The notes below the pieces were generated by a model. It ran no database searches. It had not been told where the DNA came from and worked only from the letters and a program-made list of their open reading frames with translations. Below are positions 16,701 to 25,694 of a stretch of DNA of 64,000 nucleotides, in pieces. This DNA comes from [Flexibacter] sp. ATCC 35103. Lineage in GTDB: Bacteria; Bacteroidota; Bacteroidia; Flavobacteriales; Flavobacteriaceae. A program made the translations under genes and the position numbers. Positions within the stretch are counted from its first letter, which is position 1. The number at the start of each line of letters is the position of its first letter. The stretch covers positions 1 to 64,000 of the forward strand of contig NZ_MTQF01000013.1 of the NCBI RefSeq assembly GCF_001975985.1. The letters run 5' to 3'.

Positions 16701-19673
16701 TTCATTAATATCTCTAAGGTGATTATCATTGTTCTCATCGTGATGAAATACAATTATTATATCAAAAATGGGATTTTTTAAATTATCATCGGTTTTAATA
16801 AAGTTTTCGACCATTAAATCATAAGGGTAATTTTGATTATTATAGCAATCAATTAACCCCAGTTTTAAATTTGAAAAAAAGTTTTTTAGTGACTCATTAT
16901 CTTTTAAATTAATTGTAATTGGTATATAGTTTATAAAAGAACCTACTATATTTTCCAGATTTAAATGGTTACGACCAGATGTTATTGTCCCAATTGTTAT
17001 GTTGCTCTGCTCTGTGTACAGATTTAATAATATACCAACAGCTCCAATAAAATAATCCGTTAAGCTGATGTTTACTTTAGTAGCTTCAAATTTGAGTTGT
17101 TTTAGCTGATGGGCCTCAATAGTAGTTTGAAATAAAGTTCCTTTTTTAGTTGTCATTTTGGAACGAGGAAAATCAAGCGGAAAATCAAGTGGCGTATATT
17201 GGGTGTCAAAAAATGATTTCCAAAATACTTCCTGTTCCGTTAGCTTTTTTTCATGCCAGTATACATAATCTTTATAGCTTAATTCTAACGGGTCTATATT
17301 ATAATTTTCGTTTTGTATCAATTTCTCATAAATAGAGACGATATCCTTAAATATAATACCTTTCGACCAGCCATCGTAAGCAATATGATGAATGATAATT
17401 ACTAATATATCATCTGAATTATGCTGACTCTTCAGTAATTTAATCCGAATAGGAATCTCAGTTCCTAAATTAAATCCAGTATTAATTTCACGGTGGATAT
17501 AGGTATCAATATCAGTACAATCTTCTATAACATGCATTAAATTTTGCACACTATCCATGGGTATTACATACTGATATAACGCTCCCTTTTCAAATTTAAA
17601 TTGTGTTCTTAATACATCGTGTTTTTCTACCAGAATTCTAAAAGTTTCATTAAGTATATTAATATCAATTTTACCTTTCAATTTAAAATGAATAGGTACA
17701 TTATATAAACTTGAATTTTCTTCTTTAAGAGAAACCAGCCACATTCTTTTTTGAGAATTAGAACACAAATAGCTTTCCTGTTGTGTTCTCTTTACGATAC
17801 TTTCAAAATACTGTACGGGTTCATTATCTAAAAATGCTGCAAATTGTTCAATTGTAGGGTAACTGTAAATATCATTTAAGCTGCATTGAACATTAAATTC
17901 TTTACTTATTTTATTAAGCAGTTTAAATGCTTTGATACTATGGCCGCCCATAGAGAAAAAATTATCTCTGATACTTATTTTATTCCATTCGAGTATTGCG
18001 ATCCAGATTGTCAGTAATCGTTCCTCTACATTATTTGAAGGTGCGATGATTTCTTTTTTTTCTGATATGTAATATTCAATATTATGTTTTAGATGATCCA
18101 CATCTATTTTGCCATTGGCATTGGTAGGGAAATTATCTATTTTAATAATAAGAGGTTGTTCATAGACACTCAGGAATTTAAAACAATGTTGTTTCAAATC
18201 TTCTTCTGAGCATATTTGAGACGAAAAGAAACAAATTAAACTGCTATCACTGTTTTGCTCATAAAGAACACATTTGGCCATTTCAACACCTTCAAAATCA
18301 TGTATTGTACTTTCAATAGAATTGATATCAACCCTTACTCCATTTATCTTTGTCTCACCGTCTTCTCTTCCAATAAGGATTAAATTTCTTTCATTATCAT
18401 ATTTTCCTAAATCGCCTGTATCATAAATTATATCTTTGTCCGGATTTAAAGGATTCTGAATAAATTTTTTATTCGTGTTTTCTAAATCACCAAAATATCC
18501 TTTTGAAAGAAATGGCGTTTTTATGTAAACTCTTCCTTTTTCATTGATTTTACACAATGATCCTTCTTCATTTAATATCAATATTAATGTATTTGATATA
18601 GGATGTCCAACCGGAATATCATCCTGATGAGACAGTTCTTTATGGCTTTCTATTTTATAGAATGTTTTTACCAGAGTTGATTCTGTAGCTCCGTATAAAT
18701 TATAAAAAACAGTATTTTTCCCAAATAATTTTCTCCATGTAATGATATCTTTAGCATACAGTTTTTCTCCAGCCAGTAAAATATATTTTAAGTCTGTTAA
18801 ATTAATGTTTTCAGTATCTGAATACTCTTTTGCATTCATAATCAGCCTTAATACTGTTGGTACACAATGCAGCAGGTTAATTTTTTTATGAGATAACCAA
18901 TCTGTTAATTCATTTGGATTTTCTCTTATAGCCTGATCCGGAATACATAATGTACCGGCAGTTATAAAGGCTACAAAAATATCCCTTAGAGAGGCATCAA
19001 AAGAAAGAGAGGTAATTTGCGAAACACGAATAGGCTCAACAATATCCAGTTCTTTTATTTCCCAATGTATAAAATGACTTAAACTAATATGGCTACCTAA
19101 AACTGCTTTTGGTTTACCTGTAGTTCCTGATGTGAAAAATATATAATTTGAATCCGTATTTTCAATTTCTATATTTGCATTTTCACCGTATGTATCCGCT
19201 ACTTTTAAAATTTCCGGATCATCACTATCCATGAAAAATTCTGAAAAACAGAACTGTGAATTAAGCATTTCCAGAATTATAATCTTTGGTGGATCTGTCT
19301 CGAATAAAGAGCGTCGTTTTTTTAATTCTGGTATATATTCTCTGCTTACAAAAAACACTTTCGGTTTTATTTTATCAAGCAGCACATCCCAATGATTGTG
19401 TCCAAATTTAGTATCAAAGGGCAAATAGATATTTCCTGATTTAAAAATACCAAGCAAAGAAAATATCTGTTGAGTTTTATCATTTAAATATACTGTAATA
19501 ACAGATCCTTTTTCTAATTGTAAGGAAAGTAAGAAATTAGCAATATAATTAGCCTGATGATTTAGCTCCTGATAAGAAATAGATTTTTCATTACATTCTA
19601 TAGCAATTTCAGAAGGTTTATTAATGACAATGTTTTCTAAGATATTTGTTAAAATTCTACTGCTCATTTTCAA
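13740..19673 (-). CDS. NRPS A-T-C-FkbH-VOC-T with glyceryl-loading domain
   Basis: The protein has 1977 residues and begins directly with an A domain (about 10-530), so it needs a C domain from another protein. The A pocket reads D-A-R-H-L-A-L-L-V. The arginine (R230) could meet an acidic side chain, which fits the Asp/Glu racemase gene just upstream (tentative). T1 is MGGHSI with S579. The C domain has HHIAYDGW (762-769). Residues about 1090-1610 are an FkbH-like region: an N-terminal part, a HAD phosphatase with DCDNTLW (1284-1290), then a GNAT-like part. FkbH proteins dephosphorylate 1,3-bisphosphoglycerate and load glyceryl onto a carrier protein. Residues about 1635-1765 are a VOC (glyoxalase/methylmalonyl-CoA epimerase-like) domain, with H1639, H1708 and E1759 as possible metal ligands. 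T2 is MGGNSL with S1927. A glyceryl unit, perhaps epimerised, is the simplest reading. The start overlaps the racemase gene by 17 bp. Confidence 0.9.
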   Translation of the reverse strand: MKMSSRILTNILENIVINKPSEIAIECNEKSISYQELNHQANYIANFLLSLQLEKGSVITVYLNDKTQQIFSLLGIFKSGNIYLPFDTKFGHNHWDVLLDKIKPKVFFVSREYIPELKKRRSLFETDPPKIIILEMLNSQFCFSEFFMDSDDPEILKVADTYGENANIEIENTDSNYIFFTSGTTGKPKAVLGSHISLSHFIHWEIKELDIVEPIRVSQITSLSFDASLRDIFVAFITAGTLCIPDQAIRENPNELTDWLSHKKINLLHCVPTVLRLIMNAKEYSDTENINLTDLKYILLAGEKLYAKDIITWRKLFGKNTVFYNLYGATESTLVKTFYKIESHKELSHQDDIPVGHPISNTLILILNEEGSLCKINEKGRVYIKTPFLSKGYFGDLENTNKKFIQNPLNPDKDIIYDTGDLGKYDNERNLILIGREDGETKINGVRVDINSIESTIHDFEGVEMAKCVLYEQNSDSSLICFFSSQICSEEDLKQHCFKFLSVYEQPLIIKIDNFPTNANGKIDVDHLKHNIEYYISEKKEIIAPSNNVEERLLTIWIAILEWNKISIRDNFFSMGGHSIKAFKLLNKISKEFNVQCSLNDIYSYPTIEQFAAFLDNEPVQYFESIVKRTQQESYLCSNSQKRMWLVSLKEENSSLYNVPIHFKLKGKIDINILNETFRILVEKHDVLRTQFKFEKGALYQYVIPMDSVQNLMHVIEDCTDIDTYIHREINTGFNLGTEIPIRIKLLKSQHNSDDILVIIIHHIAYDGWSKGIIFKDIVSIYEKLIQNENYNIDPLELSYKDYVYWHEKKLTEQEVFWKSFFDTQYTPLDFPLDFPRSKMTTKKGTLFQTTIEAHQLKQLKFEATKVNISLTDYFIGAVGILLNLYTEQSNITIGTITSGRNHLNLENIVGSFINYIPITINLKDNESLKNFFSNLKLGLIDCYNNQNYPYDLMVENFIKTDDNLKNPIFDIIIVFHHDENNDNHLRDINEIQIEEYNVSLTDDYQSKLDIKFDINFAYDKAFVTIEYNTDLFEAATIEALSQNLMFILNHLFDDLGVTMSDAKNRLTSEIKIDARKATNVSTSLPIVLNDKIKAKIISSFTSEQIKDQLIKTFKTFNIESTISFGAYNQIINELSQETLNSDQLDYLIVFNRYEDYWNKNESYDEENIIYIQNVFLTKLKELPENLVKLIGIFPADENKKSYSIVEKYNESTIDKIKKIPNCFVLDFRNTKNVYPNISLFDDYKNDLAHIPFTDDFFYIISLQVVRTLLALRNTNPLKVIALDCDNTLWKGICGESTLDEIIIDGGYKYLQEFVLQKYKEGFLVVLISKNNEEDVFNVFDNHPDMILRREHILTSRINWNSKSENIIEIAEELNLNINSFIFIDDNPWECQQMMIENPEVLTLLLPEKEVLFSQLLARVIAFDKIQISEEDRQRTTLYKKERERKIFSANRSNKEFIKGLNLKVSFRLAKKDETERVYQLLNRTNQFVLNKLPRSNSDISTKIAQNHCYVIHVSDRFGDYGLTGVLIFDETNDNLIVESFNLSCRILGKEIENCILDCIKNLAKKNTKKQLILNFEKTPKNDYFQEFLMKRSDVIFFEKNDSSICKLSLEETKQHDDITLYLEEDIPKKQTFEFYFDHTGIAVKSIEESKINYASMGFSFNEVVFDPLQNCYLTIGKHKDYNDIELVQGYDTEIIEGIKTVSGLPYHICYRIKNIDKTLQFFTENNIVYDVIRSPRAAILFGNKKVVFLYVQNIGIIELLEDVDFDFTVLKNTYKSVAIFTNNVSKAKQNFELLGYKDLGDYKLVNDTNHKIDLKKALDNELSIMLDFTVDEHFSDDISDFEETADREELEWIDILEYDKFKILHSNVYKVLEVSNLSYFRKDHIMPQYDDKNMEWVDILTQMYINILGDKFIDTTSDFSEMGGNSLLSTQILSRLYYNYDIEINILDFFKNSSIEKLSQLIYNEQKTSNKNEIII

Positions 19674-20376
19674 CTGTATTATAAATTAAATCAATAATTT
19701 CACCTACCAAAAGATCTACAATATCTATATAAGGGATGTGGATCTTTTTATTTGCCATTCCAAATTGAGTTTCAGTACAAGCTCCAATAATTAAGTCTGC
19801 ACCAAGTTCAATTAATTTATCAACCGCATCAGAGAACAATTCATGCGCTTCGGCAGTGGTATGAGAAGATTTAAAACCTCCATTCATATAAACAGATTTC
19901 ATGAATTTCTCTTCCTGATAATAACCGTCGAGAGTAATTATTTCAAATGACAGATCTTCAAATGCCCTTTCAAACATCTTTGATTTTAATGTTCCGGTAG
20001 TGGCTAGCAATCCTATTTTTTGAACTTGCGGAAAGTTGTTTTTTAATTTTTCTATTATTAATTCAAAAGGATTGATAAGGTTTCCACTATAACTATCCTC
20101 AATCTGGTTTAAAAAATGATAGGATGTTATGCAGGTCGATACGATATAATCTACTCTGTAATCTGAAATTAAACTCAGGGATCGTCGTAGTTCCTCTATT
20201 GGTGATGGCCCAATATTTAATATCGATTTTGTTCTGTCCGGAATACTACTGTTATTATGAAAGATAAATTCCGGAAAATCCTGGTCATTATCTGCACTTA
20301 TCCTGGAAATAAATTTATTTAAAAATTCAAGTCCCGCCTTAGTTCCCATTCCTGATATAATACCTATTTTCTTCAT
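19657..20376 (-). CDS. Aspartate/glutamate racemase family protein
   Basis: A 239-residue cytoplasmic enzyme starting MKKIGIISGMGT, typical of the cofactor-independent Asp/Glu racemase superfamily. The two catalytic cysteines are C82 (STCITSYHF; many relatives have CNTAH) and C200 (GACTETQFG). It would interconvert L- and D-acidic amino acids. The gene starts 5 nt after the preceding NRPS gene and overlaps the next one by 17 bp, so it belongs to the assembly line. None of the four NRPSs has an epimerase domain, so a free-standing racemase is a sensible source of a D-residue such as D-Glu or D-Asp. Substrate is inferred; hydantoin or maleate isomerase relatives share the fold. Confidence 0.85.
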   Translation of the reverse strand: MKKIGIISGMGTKAGLEFLNKFISRISADNDQDFPEFIFHNNSSIPDRTKSILNIGPSPIEELRRSLSLISDYRVDYIVSTCITSYHFLNQIEDSYSGNLINPFELIIEKLKNNFPQVQKIGLLATTGTLKSKMFERAFEDLSFEIITLDGYYQEEKFMKSVYMNGGFKSSHTTAEAHELFSDAVDKLIELGADLIIGACTETQFGMANKKIHIPYIDIVDLLVGEIIDLIYNTVENEQ

Positions 20377-20381
20377 TTTTA

Positions 20382-23300
20382 TTAAAAGTCCGTATCAATT
20401 ATATTATTTAAACTTTTCAAAAAATTGTCGTGTTCTATCGTCTCATTTTCATCTGTTATAGAATTAATACACGCTGCTACACTATCAGCTATCTGAATGT
20501 TTCGCATTAGAAAAATAATTTCGTTAAAAAATAATTCTATCGATTCTTTATTAAAAATATCGATGTTGTAATCCAGATTGCATAACAATTCATCGCCTCT
20601 AACTAAGAAATTAAATGACAAATCGTATTTGTTTTGTTCAGTCTGTACATATAGATCTGGAAATAATTGGTTTGAAGTAAACATATGATCTACATCAAGA
20701 TCTTCTAATAAAATGACTGATACATCAAAAAATGAGCTTCTCGAAGGGTTTGTGACATAACCGATGTCTTTTTTTAAACTCTCTAATGAAAAAAATGAGT
20801 TTTCAAAACTTTCAAAAATATCATCCCTTATCTTATTGAGTAAATCCAAATACATAAAATCATCCTCGATACTAATTTTTAAAGGAACTGTATTGACAAA
20901 ACACCCAATTTGATTTTCCTGATCTGAAGATTCTCTTCCGGAAATAGGACAACCAATAATAATTTCTTTCTGTAAAGAGTTCTTGTACAGAGCTAAAGAA
21001 ATAATAGTAAGTAAATTAGAATATAAAGTACTATTTGTCTTTTCTGAAAGGTCTTGAAGGTTTTTTAATACTGATTTTTCAATTTTACCCGAAGCAACAG
21101 CTCCGTTATAGGTTTTAATTGCAGGTCTTTTTCTGGCAAACGTTAGTTCCAATTCTGGTATAACATTACCAGATCTGAATTTTTCTTTCCAGTAATTTTG
21201 GTGTTTTTCATGCATCTTATTTTGATACATAATTGTTACATAATCTTTAAATTGCCATGCAAGATCGTCGGCAATTATTTCTTGTCCCTTACTTAATAAT
21301 GTATAATAATGAAAAAGTTTTTTCTTCAGGATACTTAATGAAAGTCCGTCACAAATTATATGATGAATACTAAAATGCAGGAAGAATTTGTTCTCACTGA
21401 TTTTAAATAATATACATTTAAATAACGGTCCCGCAGCTAAATCAAAACGTGTATTTTTATCCTCATCCAAATATTGTGTTATGAACTGATAAGGATCATT
21501 TTTCTGGCTGTAATCAATTTCTGTTATTTTTGAAATTGATTCTGTTTTATCATTAAGCCACTGCTGTACCCTATCCTCTTCATCTTCCTTAAAAGTCGTT
21601 CTAAATATTTCATACTCTGCTACAATAAGTTTGTAAGCTTTTTTAAAGAGTACTACATCTATATTTAATTCTTCAAAAAAAGAAAGCTGAAAAACTTTAG
21701 AATTTACATACTTATCAATCTCCCAAATGCTTTTTTGAGTTGGAGTTACTGGATAATATGGCTGACTGGAAACTTTTTTAATTTCAAAATTATTTTTGCT
21801 TCCGGCTTCTATCAGCTTAACATGTTTTATTATATCAGCACTTTTAAATAGTTTGCTTATTGCAATGTCTGCATTAAAAATTTGTCTGTATTTATTAGAC
21901 AAATTGATCAATTTTAAGCTGTTACCACCTAATTCAAAAAAATTGTCATTAATTCCAATCTGGTCAACACCTAATACTTCTTTCCAGATATTTGCCAACT
22001 GCTGTTCTGTTTTGCTTCTTGGCGCGCTGTATTCTTTTTTTATAACATCTTGCTCTTTTACTTCCGGCAATCCTCTACGAAATATTTTTCCATTGGCTGT
22101 TAACGGAATAGCATCTAATTCTACAAAAAAAACAGGAACCATATATTCCGGAAGTTTCGTTGCTAAATAATCTCTCAATTCCGTCTTATTAATTGCATCT
22201 TTTTTGCTACTGGTATAATACAATACCAAAACCTTATCATCATTTATTTTTTTAGCATCTGCCACTACTTGCACAATATCGATACTGTATCCTAGTGCAT
22301 GGGTTTCTATCTCTCCTAATTCAATTCGATATCCTCGTATTTTTACCTGAAAATCCTCTCTTCCTATAAACTCTATATTTCCATCCGGCAGCCATCTCAC
22401 AATATCACCACTGTCATACATCTTGGTGTTTTCTGCAAATGGATTATTTATAAATTTCTGCTCAGATAACTCCTGTTTATTCAAATATCCTCTGGAAAGT
22501 CCAGAACCGGATAAGAACAGCTTTCCACTTACACCAACAGGTACCAGTGATAAATTTTCATCCAATACATAGCCTTGTGTATTGGCAACTGCCTGCCCAA
22601 TTGGAAGAAATGGAGTATTTGGTTTTTCCTTTATTTTAAAAAAAGTAGACCATATTGTATTTTCAGTCGGACCATAACCATTAATAACTTCGGCCGTTTT
22701 CAGGAAAAACTCAATAAGCCTGTACGGAATAGGCTCCACCCCTATCAGCAATTTTTTAATTTGATCATAACCGCTATTGTTGAATTCATTACCAATGGTT
22801 TCTAAATGCATTGGATGTATATAGCAACTTGTAATTTTATTATTTATAATGTATTTGGCATAATCCAACGGAGACAAAATAGTTTCGTAAGTAGGAATAA
22901 ATAATTTTGATCCTGTCAGGATTGCGTTAAATATTTCCAATACAGAAACATCAAAATTATAATTACATGTCAAAGATGTGTTATGCACTTCAAAACCTGG
23001 ATTGTAAGTGTAAAGAAGATTTATAAAGCTTTTATTTTCAATCATTACACCTTTTGGCTGTCCGGTAGTTCCAGAAGTATACATTACATAGGCCAGGTTT
23101 TCAGCCTTAGTTATTGACGTAATATTTTCTGTCGAATAATCTTTTTTTACAGTTTCGAACATTGCTAAAAAATCATAATCTATCGTTAATTTAGCGTTTG
23201 TATCGTTTTTCATGTAAGCTATTCTTTCTTCTGGAAACAAAGGATCCACAGGCACATAAGCTGCTCCGGATTTTAATATACCTAAGATCGTCAATATTAA

Positions 23301-25061
23301 TTTCTCGCTTCTGCCAAGTTTTATAAGTATGAGATCTTCCGGTTCAATATTATGATGATGACGCAGAAAAAAACCTAATTGATTTGCCTGTTCATTTAAT
23401 TCTTTATAGGTAAGAGATATATCTTCAAAAACAATGGCAATGCTGTCCGGCGATTTTTTTACCTGTTCTTCAAAAAGATCAATTATGGTTTTGTCTGTTG
23501 GATATTCCGCATTGTTGTTATTGAATTCATACAACAACTCGTGACGCTCAGCCTGAGTTAAAATATCAATTTTATTTACTGCCGTATCAGGAAACAATAG
23601 TACTTGCTCTAGAATAGCATTTAGATGTTTCGCCGCCTTATTGGCAAAAAAGTCATCATAAATATCACTATTATAAGTAAGATCTAATAACAGTTTTCCT
23701 TCTTCTATATAAAAATTAAATAATAAATCGAACTTACTAGTCTGATCTTTAAAATCTACTTTTTTGAAAATCAGGTTATCCAAATTAGAAATACCACTAT
23801 CTGATTTTGGCTGTAAAGAAATCATGATATCGAATAACGGATTTCGGCTTAAATCCGATTGAAGATTTAAATTAAAAACCAATTCATCAAATGGGTAAGA
23901 TTGATATTTATAAGCTTCTAATAATTGACTACAATTGTAATTTAGTACCTCCAGAAACGTTTTTTCAGACTCGAACTTTGTTCGAAGAGCCAGTGTATTA
24001 GCATAAAATCCTATTTGATTTTCTAATTCAAAATACTCTCTGTTCGCAATCGGAGTTCCAATAGTGAAATCATTTTGCCGAGAATATTTAAATAATAAAA
24101 TATCTACTAAAGATTTTATCCCCATAAACAACGTTGCTTTATTTTGGGAGCATAAATCTGAAATCTTTGATAATTTTTGCCTGTCAAATTCAAAACTTAA
24201 TGTCTTTCCGTTTCCGGTTCTGTATTTAGGTCTTTTTTTATAAGAAGGGAGCTCCAGAACTGGAATTTCACCTGAGAAAACAGAAAGCCAATATTCTTTA
24301 GCTTTTATAATTTCTTCGCTTGCTCCTCTGCCCTGTTGCCAGACTGCGTAATCCTTGTATTGAATGGACAGCTTTTCTAAAGCATTTGCATCATTATCTG
24401 GACTACTATAAATTTTAAAAAAATCTTCTGCCAGAATTTCAATAGACCATCCATCACTAATAATATGATGCATAGCTATTAATAGCAAATGTTTATCTTG
24501 GGCAATCTTAATAAGGGTAACTCTTAGAAGAAAGTCTTTTGAAAGGTCAAATGATTTAGTTACAAACGATTCAATTTCTTTTTGATATAGAGTTTCTTCA
24601 AAAATTTCTTTATAATCTATTTGAAAAAACGGGATATCATCAGCATCAATAATCATTTGAACAGGATCTCCGTCGTTATTTACACGAAAAATTGTTCTCA
24701 AAGATTCATGTCTTTTTAATAGCGATTCAAAAGTTTTTTGCATCTTATGCACTGTAATATGTCCGTGAATTTCGAATAAAATAGGAATATTATAGGCTGT
24801 ATTTTCAGGATTCATCTGATCAATTAGCCACAATCTTTTTTGAGCAGAAGAAAGTGGATAATAGTTGCTTAATGTCGTTTTTACAATTGATTGTACCGGA
24901 GTAAGGCTTTTTAAAAAGGAAACAAGTTCAAATTTGTTATTTTTAATTTCTTCTAAAATAACAGTCGTAACAGCTCCCTTAGGAGCCTGTATATCCAAAT
25001 TATCATTGTTAAGAGTTAACTTTATATTGAGTTGGTTTAATTTTTCTAAAAATTGATTCAT
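20382..25061 (-). CDS. NRPS docking-C-A-T-C, first gene of the long operon
   Basis: The protein has 1559 residues. Residues 1-52 resemble a TubC-type docking domain, and the same kind of N-terminus occurs on the terminal NRPS. The first C domain has HHIISDGW (198-205). The A domain (about 525-1000) has YTSGTTGQPKG and a pocket D-V-L-Y-L-G-G-I-W, which I cannot assign to an amino acid. T is LGGNSL with S1048. A second C domain (HHIICDG at 1233-1239) ends the protein without an A domain, so its acceptor carrier is on another polypeptide. The A-T-first NRPS encoded two genes downstream fits. The C-terminus ends in DTDF, similar to the DFDF end of the glycine NRPS, perhaps a docking tail. Promoter copy B lies about 230 nt upstream. 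No epimerase or TE domain is present. Confidence 0.93.
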   Translation of the reverse strand: MNQFLEKLNQLNIKLTLNNDNLDIQAPKGAVTTVILEEIKNNKFELVSFLKSLTPVQSIVKTTLSNYYPLSSAQKRLWLIDQMNPENTAYNIPILFEIHGHITVHKMQKTFESLLKRHESLRTIFRVNNDGDPVQMIIDADDIPFFQIDYKEIFEETLYQKEIESFVTKSFDLSKDFLLRVTLIKIAQDKHLLLIAMHHIISDGWSIEILAEDFFKIYSSPDNDANALEKLSIQYKDYAVWQQGRGASEEIIKAKEYWLSVFSGEIPVLELPSYKKRPKYRTGNGKTLSFEFDRQKLSKISDLCSQNKATLFMGIKSLVDILLFKYSRQNDFTIGTPIANREYFELENQIGFYANTLALRTKFESEKTFLEVLNYNCSQLLEAYKYQSYPFDELVFNLNLQSDLSRNPLFDIMISLQPKSDSGISNLDNLIFKKVDFKDQTSKFDLLFNFYIEEGKLLLDLTYNSDIYDDFFANKAAKHLNAILEQVLLFPDTAVNKIDILTQAERHELLYEFNNNNAEYPTDKTIIDLFEEQVKKSPDSIAIVFEDISLTYKELNEQANQLGFFLRHHHNIEPEDLILIKLGRSEKLILTILGILKSGAAYVPVDPLFPEERIAYMKNDTNAKLTIDYDFLAMFETVKKDYSTENITSITKAENLAYVMYTSGTTGQPKGVMIENKSFINLLYTYNPGFEVHNTSLTCNYNFDVSVLEIFNAILTGSKLFIPTYETILSPLDYAKYIINNKITSCYIHPMHLETIGNEFNNSGYDQIKKLLIGVEPIPYRLIEFFLKTAEVINGYGPTENTIWSTFFKIKEKPNTPFLPIGQAVANTQGYVLDENLSLVPVGVSGKLFLSGSGLSRGYLNKQELSEQKFINNPFAENTKMYDSGDIVRWLPDGNIEFIGREDFQVKIRGYRIELGEIETHALGYSIDIVQVVADAKKINDDKVLVLYYTSSKKDAINKTELRDYLATKLPEYMVPVFFVELDAIPLTANGKIFRRGLPEVKEQDVIKKEYSAPRSKTEQQLANIWKEVLGVDQIGINDNFFELGGNSLKLINLSNKYRQIFNADIAISKLFKSADIIKHVKLIEAGSKNNFEIKKVSSQPYYPVTPTQKSIWEIDKYVNSKVFQLSFFEELNIDVVLFKKAYKLIVAEYEIFRTTFKEDEEDRVQQWLNDKTESISKITEIDYSQKNDPYQFITQYLDEDKNTRFDLAAGPLFKCILFKISENKFFLHFSIHHIICDGLSLSILKKKLFHYYTLLSKGQEIIADDLAWQFKDYVTIMYQNKMHEKHQNYWKEKFRSGNVIPELELTFARKRPAIKTYNGAVASGKIEKSVLKNLQDLSEKTNSTLYSNLLTIISLALYKNSLQKEIIIGCPISGRESSDQENQIGCFVNTVPLKISIEDDFMYLDLLNKIRDDIFESFENSFFSLESLKKDIGYVTNPSRSSFFDVSVILLEDLDVDHMFTSNQLFPDLYVQTEQNKYDLSFNFLVRGDELLCNLDYNIDIFNKESIELFFNEIIFLMRNIQIADSVAACINSITDENETIEHDNFLKSLNNIIDTDF

Positions 25062-25294
25062 AAAATAAAATAGTTTATGTTCTGTAAGCTTTATTTCCGA
25101 ACTTTTAAGGAGATCAAAAATTTAATTGAGTATTATTAGGGTGAATAATTGTTCAATCAAAATTCATTATATTAAGCTCAAAATCTCATCTATATTTTTT
25201 CATATCAAAATGATAAATACACACTTATTAAGTCAATAGGCCATTATTCATAAAAAATATATTAATAATGTGCTAACTTTATTAAGATCTTTCA

Positions 25295-25350
25295 CAAAAA
25301 TAGCATAGACTTCAATAAATAATTACGGACTTTTTACGTAAAATTTACGG
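25295..25350 (-). promoter_or_regulatory. Cluster promoter copy B, drives the long NRPS operon
   Basis: On the minus strand CCGTAA lies at 25350-25345 and 25328-25323, 22 bp apart, followed after 20 bp by TATTTTTG (25302-25295). There is no TTTG box at -33: the proximal repeat occupies that place, as expected for an activator-dependent promoter. The leader to the first NRPS is about 230 nt. The surrounding gap 25062-25694 also holds a lone TTACGG at 25463 and several short hairpins, and no gene I can support. Confidence 0.7.
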
Positions 25351-25642
25351 CTTCTTATAACTCTGTTAACGTTACACTAAAATTACTGTGAATGAAGTGC
25401 TTATATATTAAATAAGATATTGCCTTTCAATTAATACATGATAAACTATAACGATATAGTAATTACGGTATATTAAAAAATGGCCTCGAAAAGAATTTTC
25501 GTTGGAAATTGTATGTTTACCAAATGTTTATATCAATTTTTTAGTAAAAACTTGTTAGATGGACGGCAATTATTTTACCAAAATACCCGTACAATTTAAT
25601 TTTATTGTACTAGACTTTTTTGAAAATAGTCTATTTTATAAG

Positions 25643-25676
25643 AACTATAACTTCTGTTAGTGCAGAAGTTATAGTT
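25643..25676. terminator. Hairpin after the exporter operon
   Basis: A perfect 14-bp inverted repeat (25643-25656 with 25663-25676, 6-nt loop) lies 19 nt past the stop of the S33 hydrolase gene. There is no clean U-run, so it may act as a transcript-stabilising end. A smaller hairpin follows at 25611-25633. Confidence 0.6.
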
Positions 25677-25694
25677 GAATATGATGAAATTTGT

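Noticed and set aside
25463..25468. Lone TTACGG upstream of promoter copy B
   Set aside because: No partner at 22 bp and no -7 box at the right distance. It may be a degenerate site but is not counted as a promoter.
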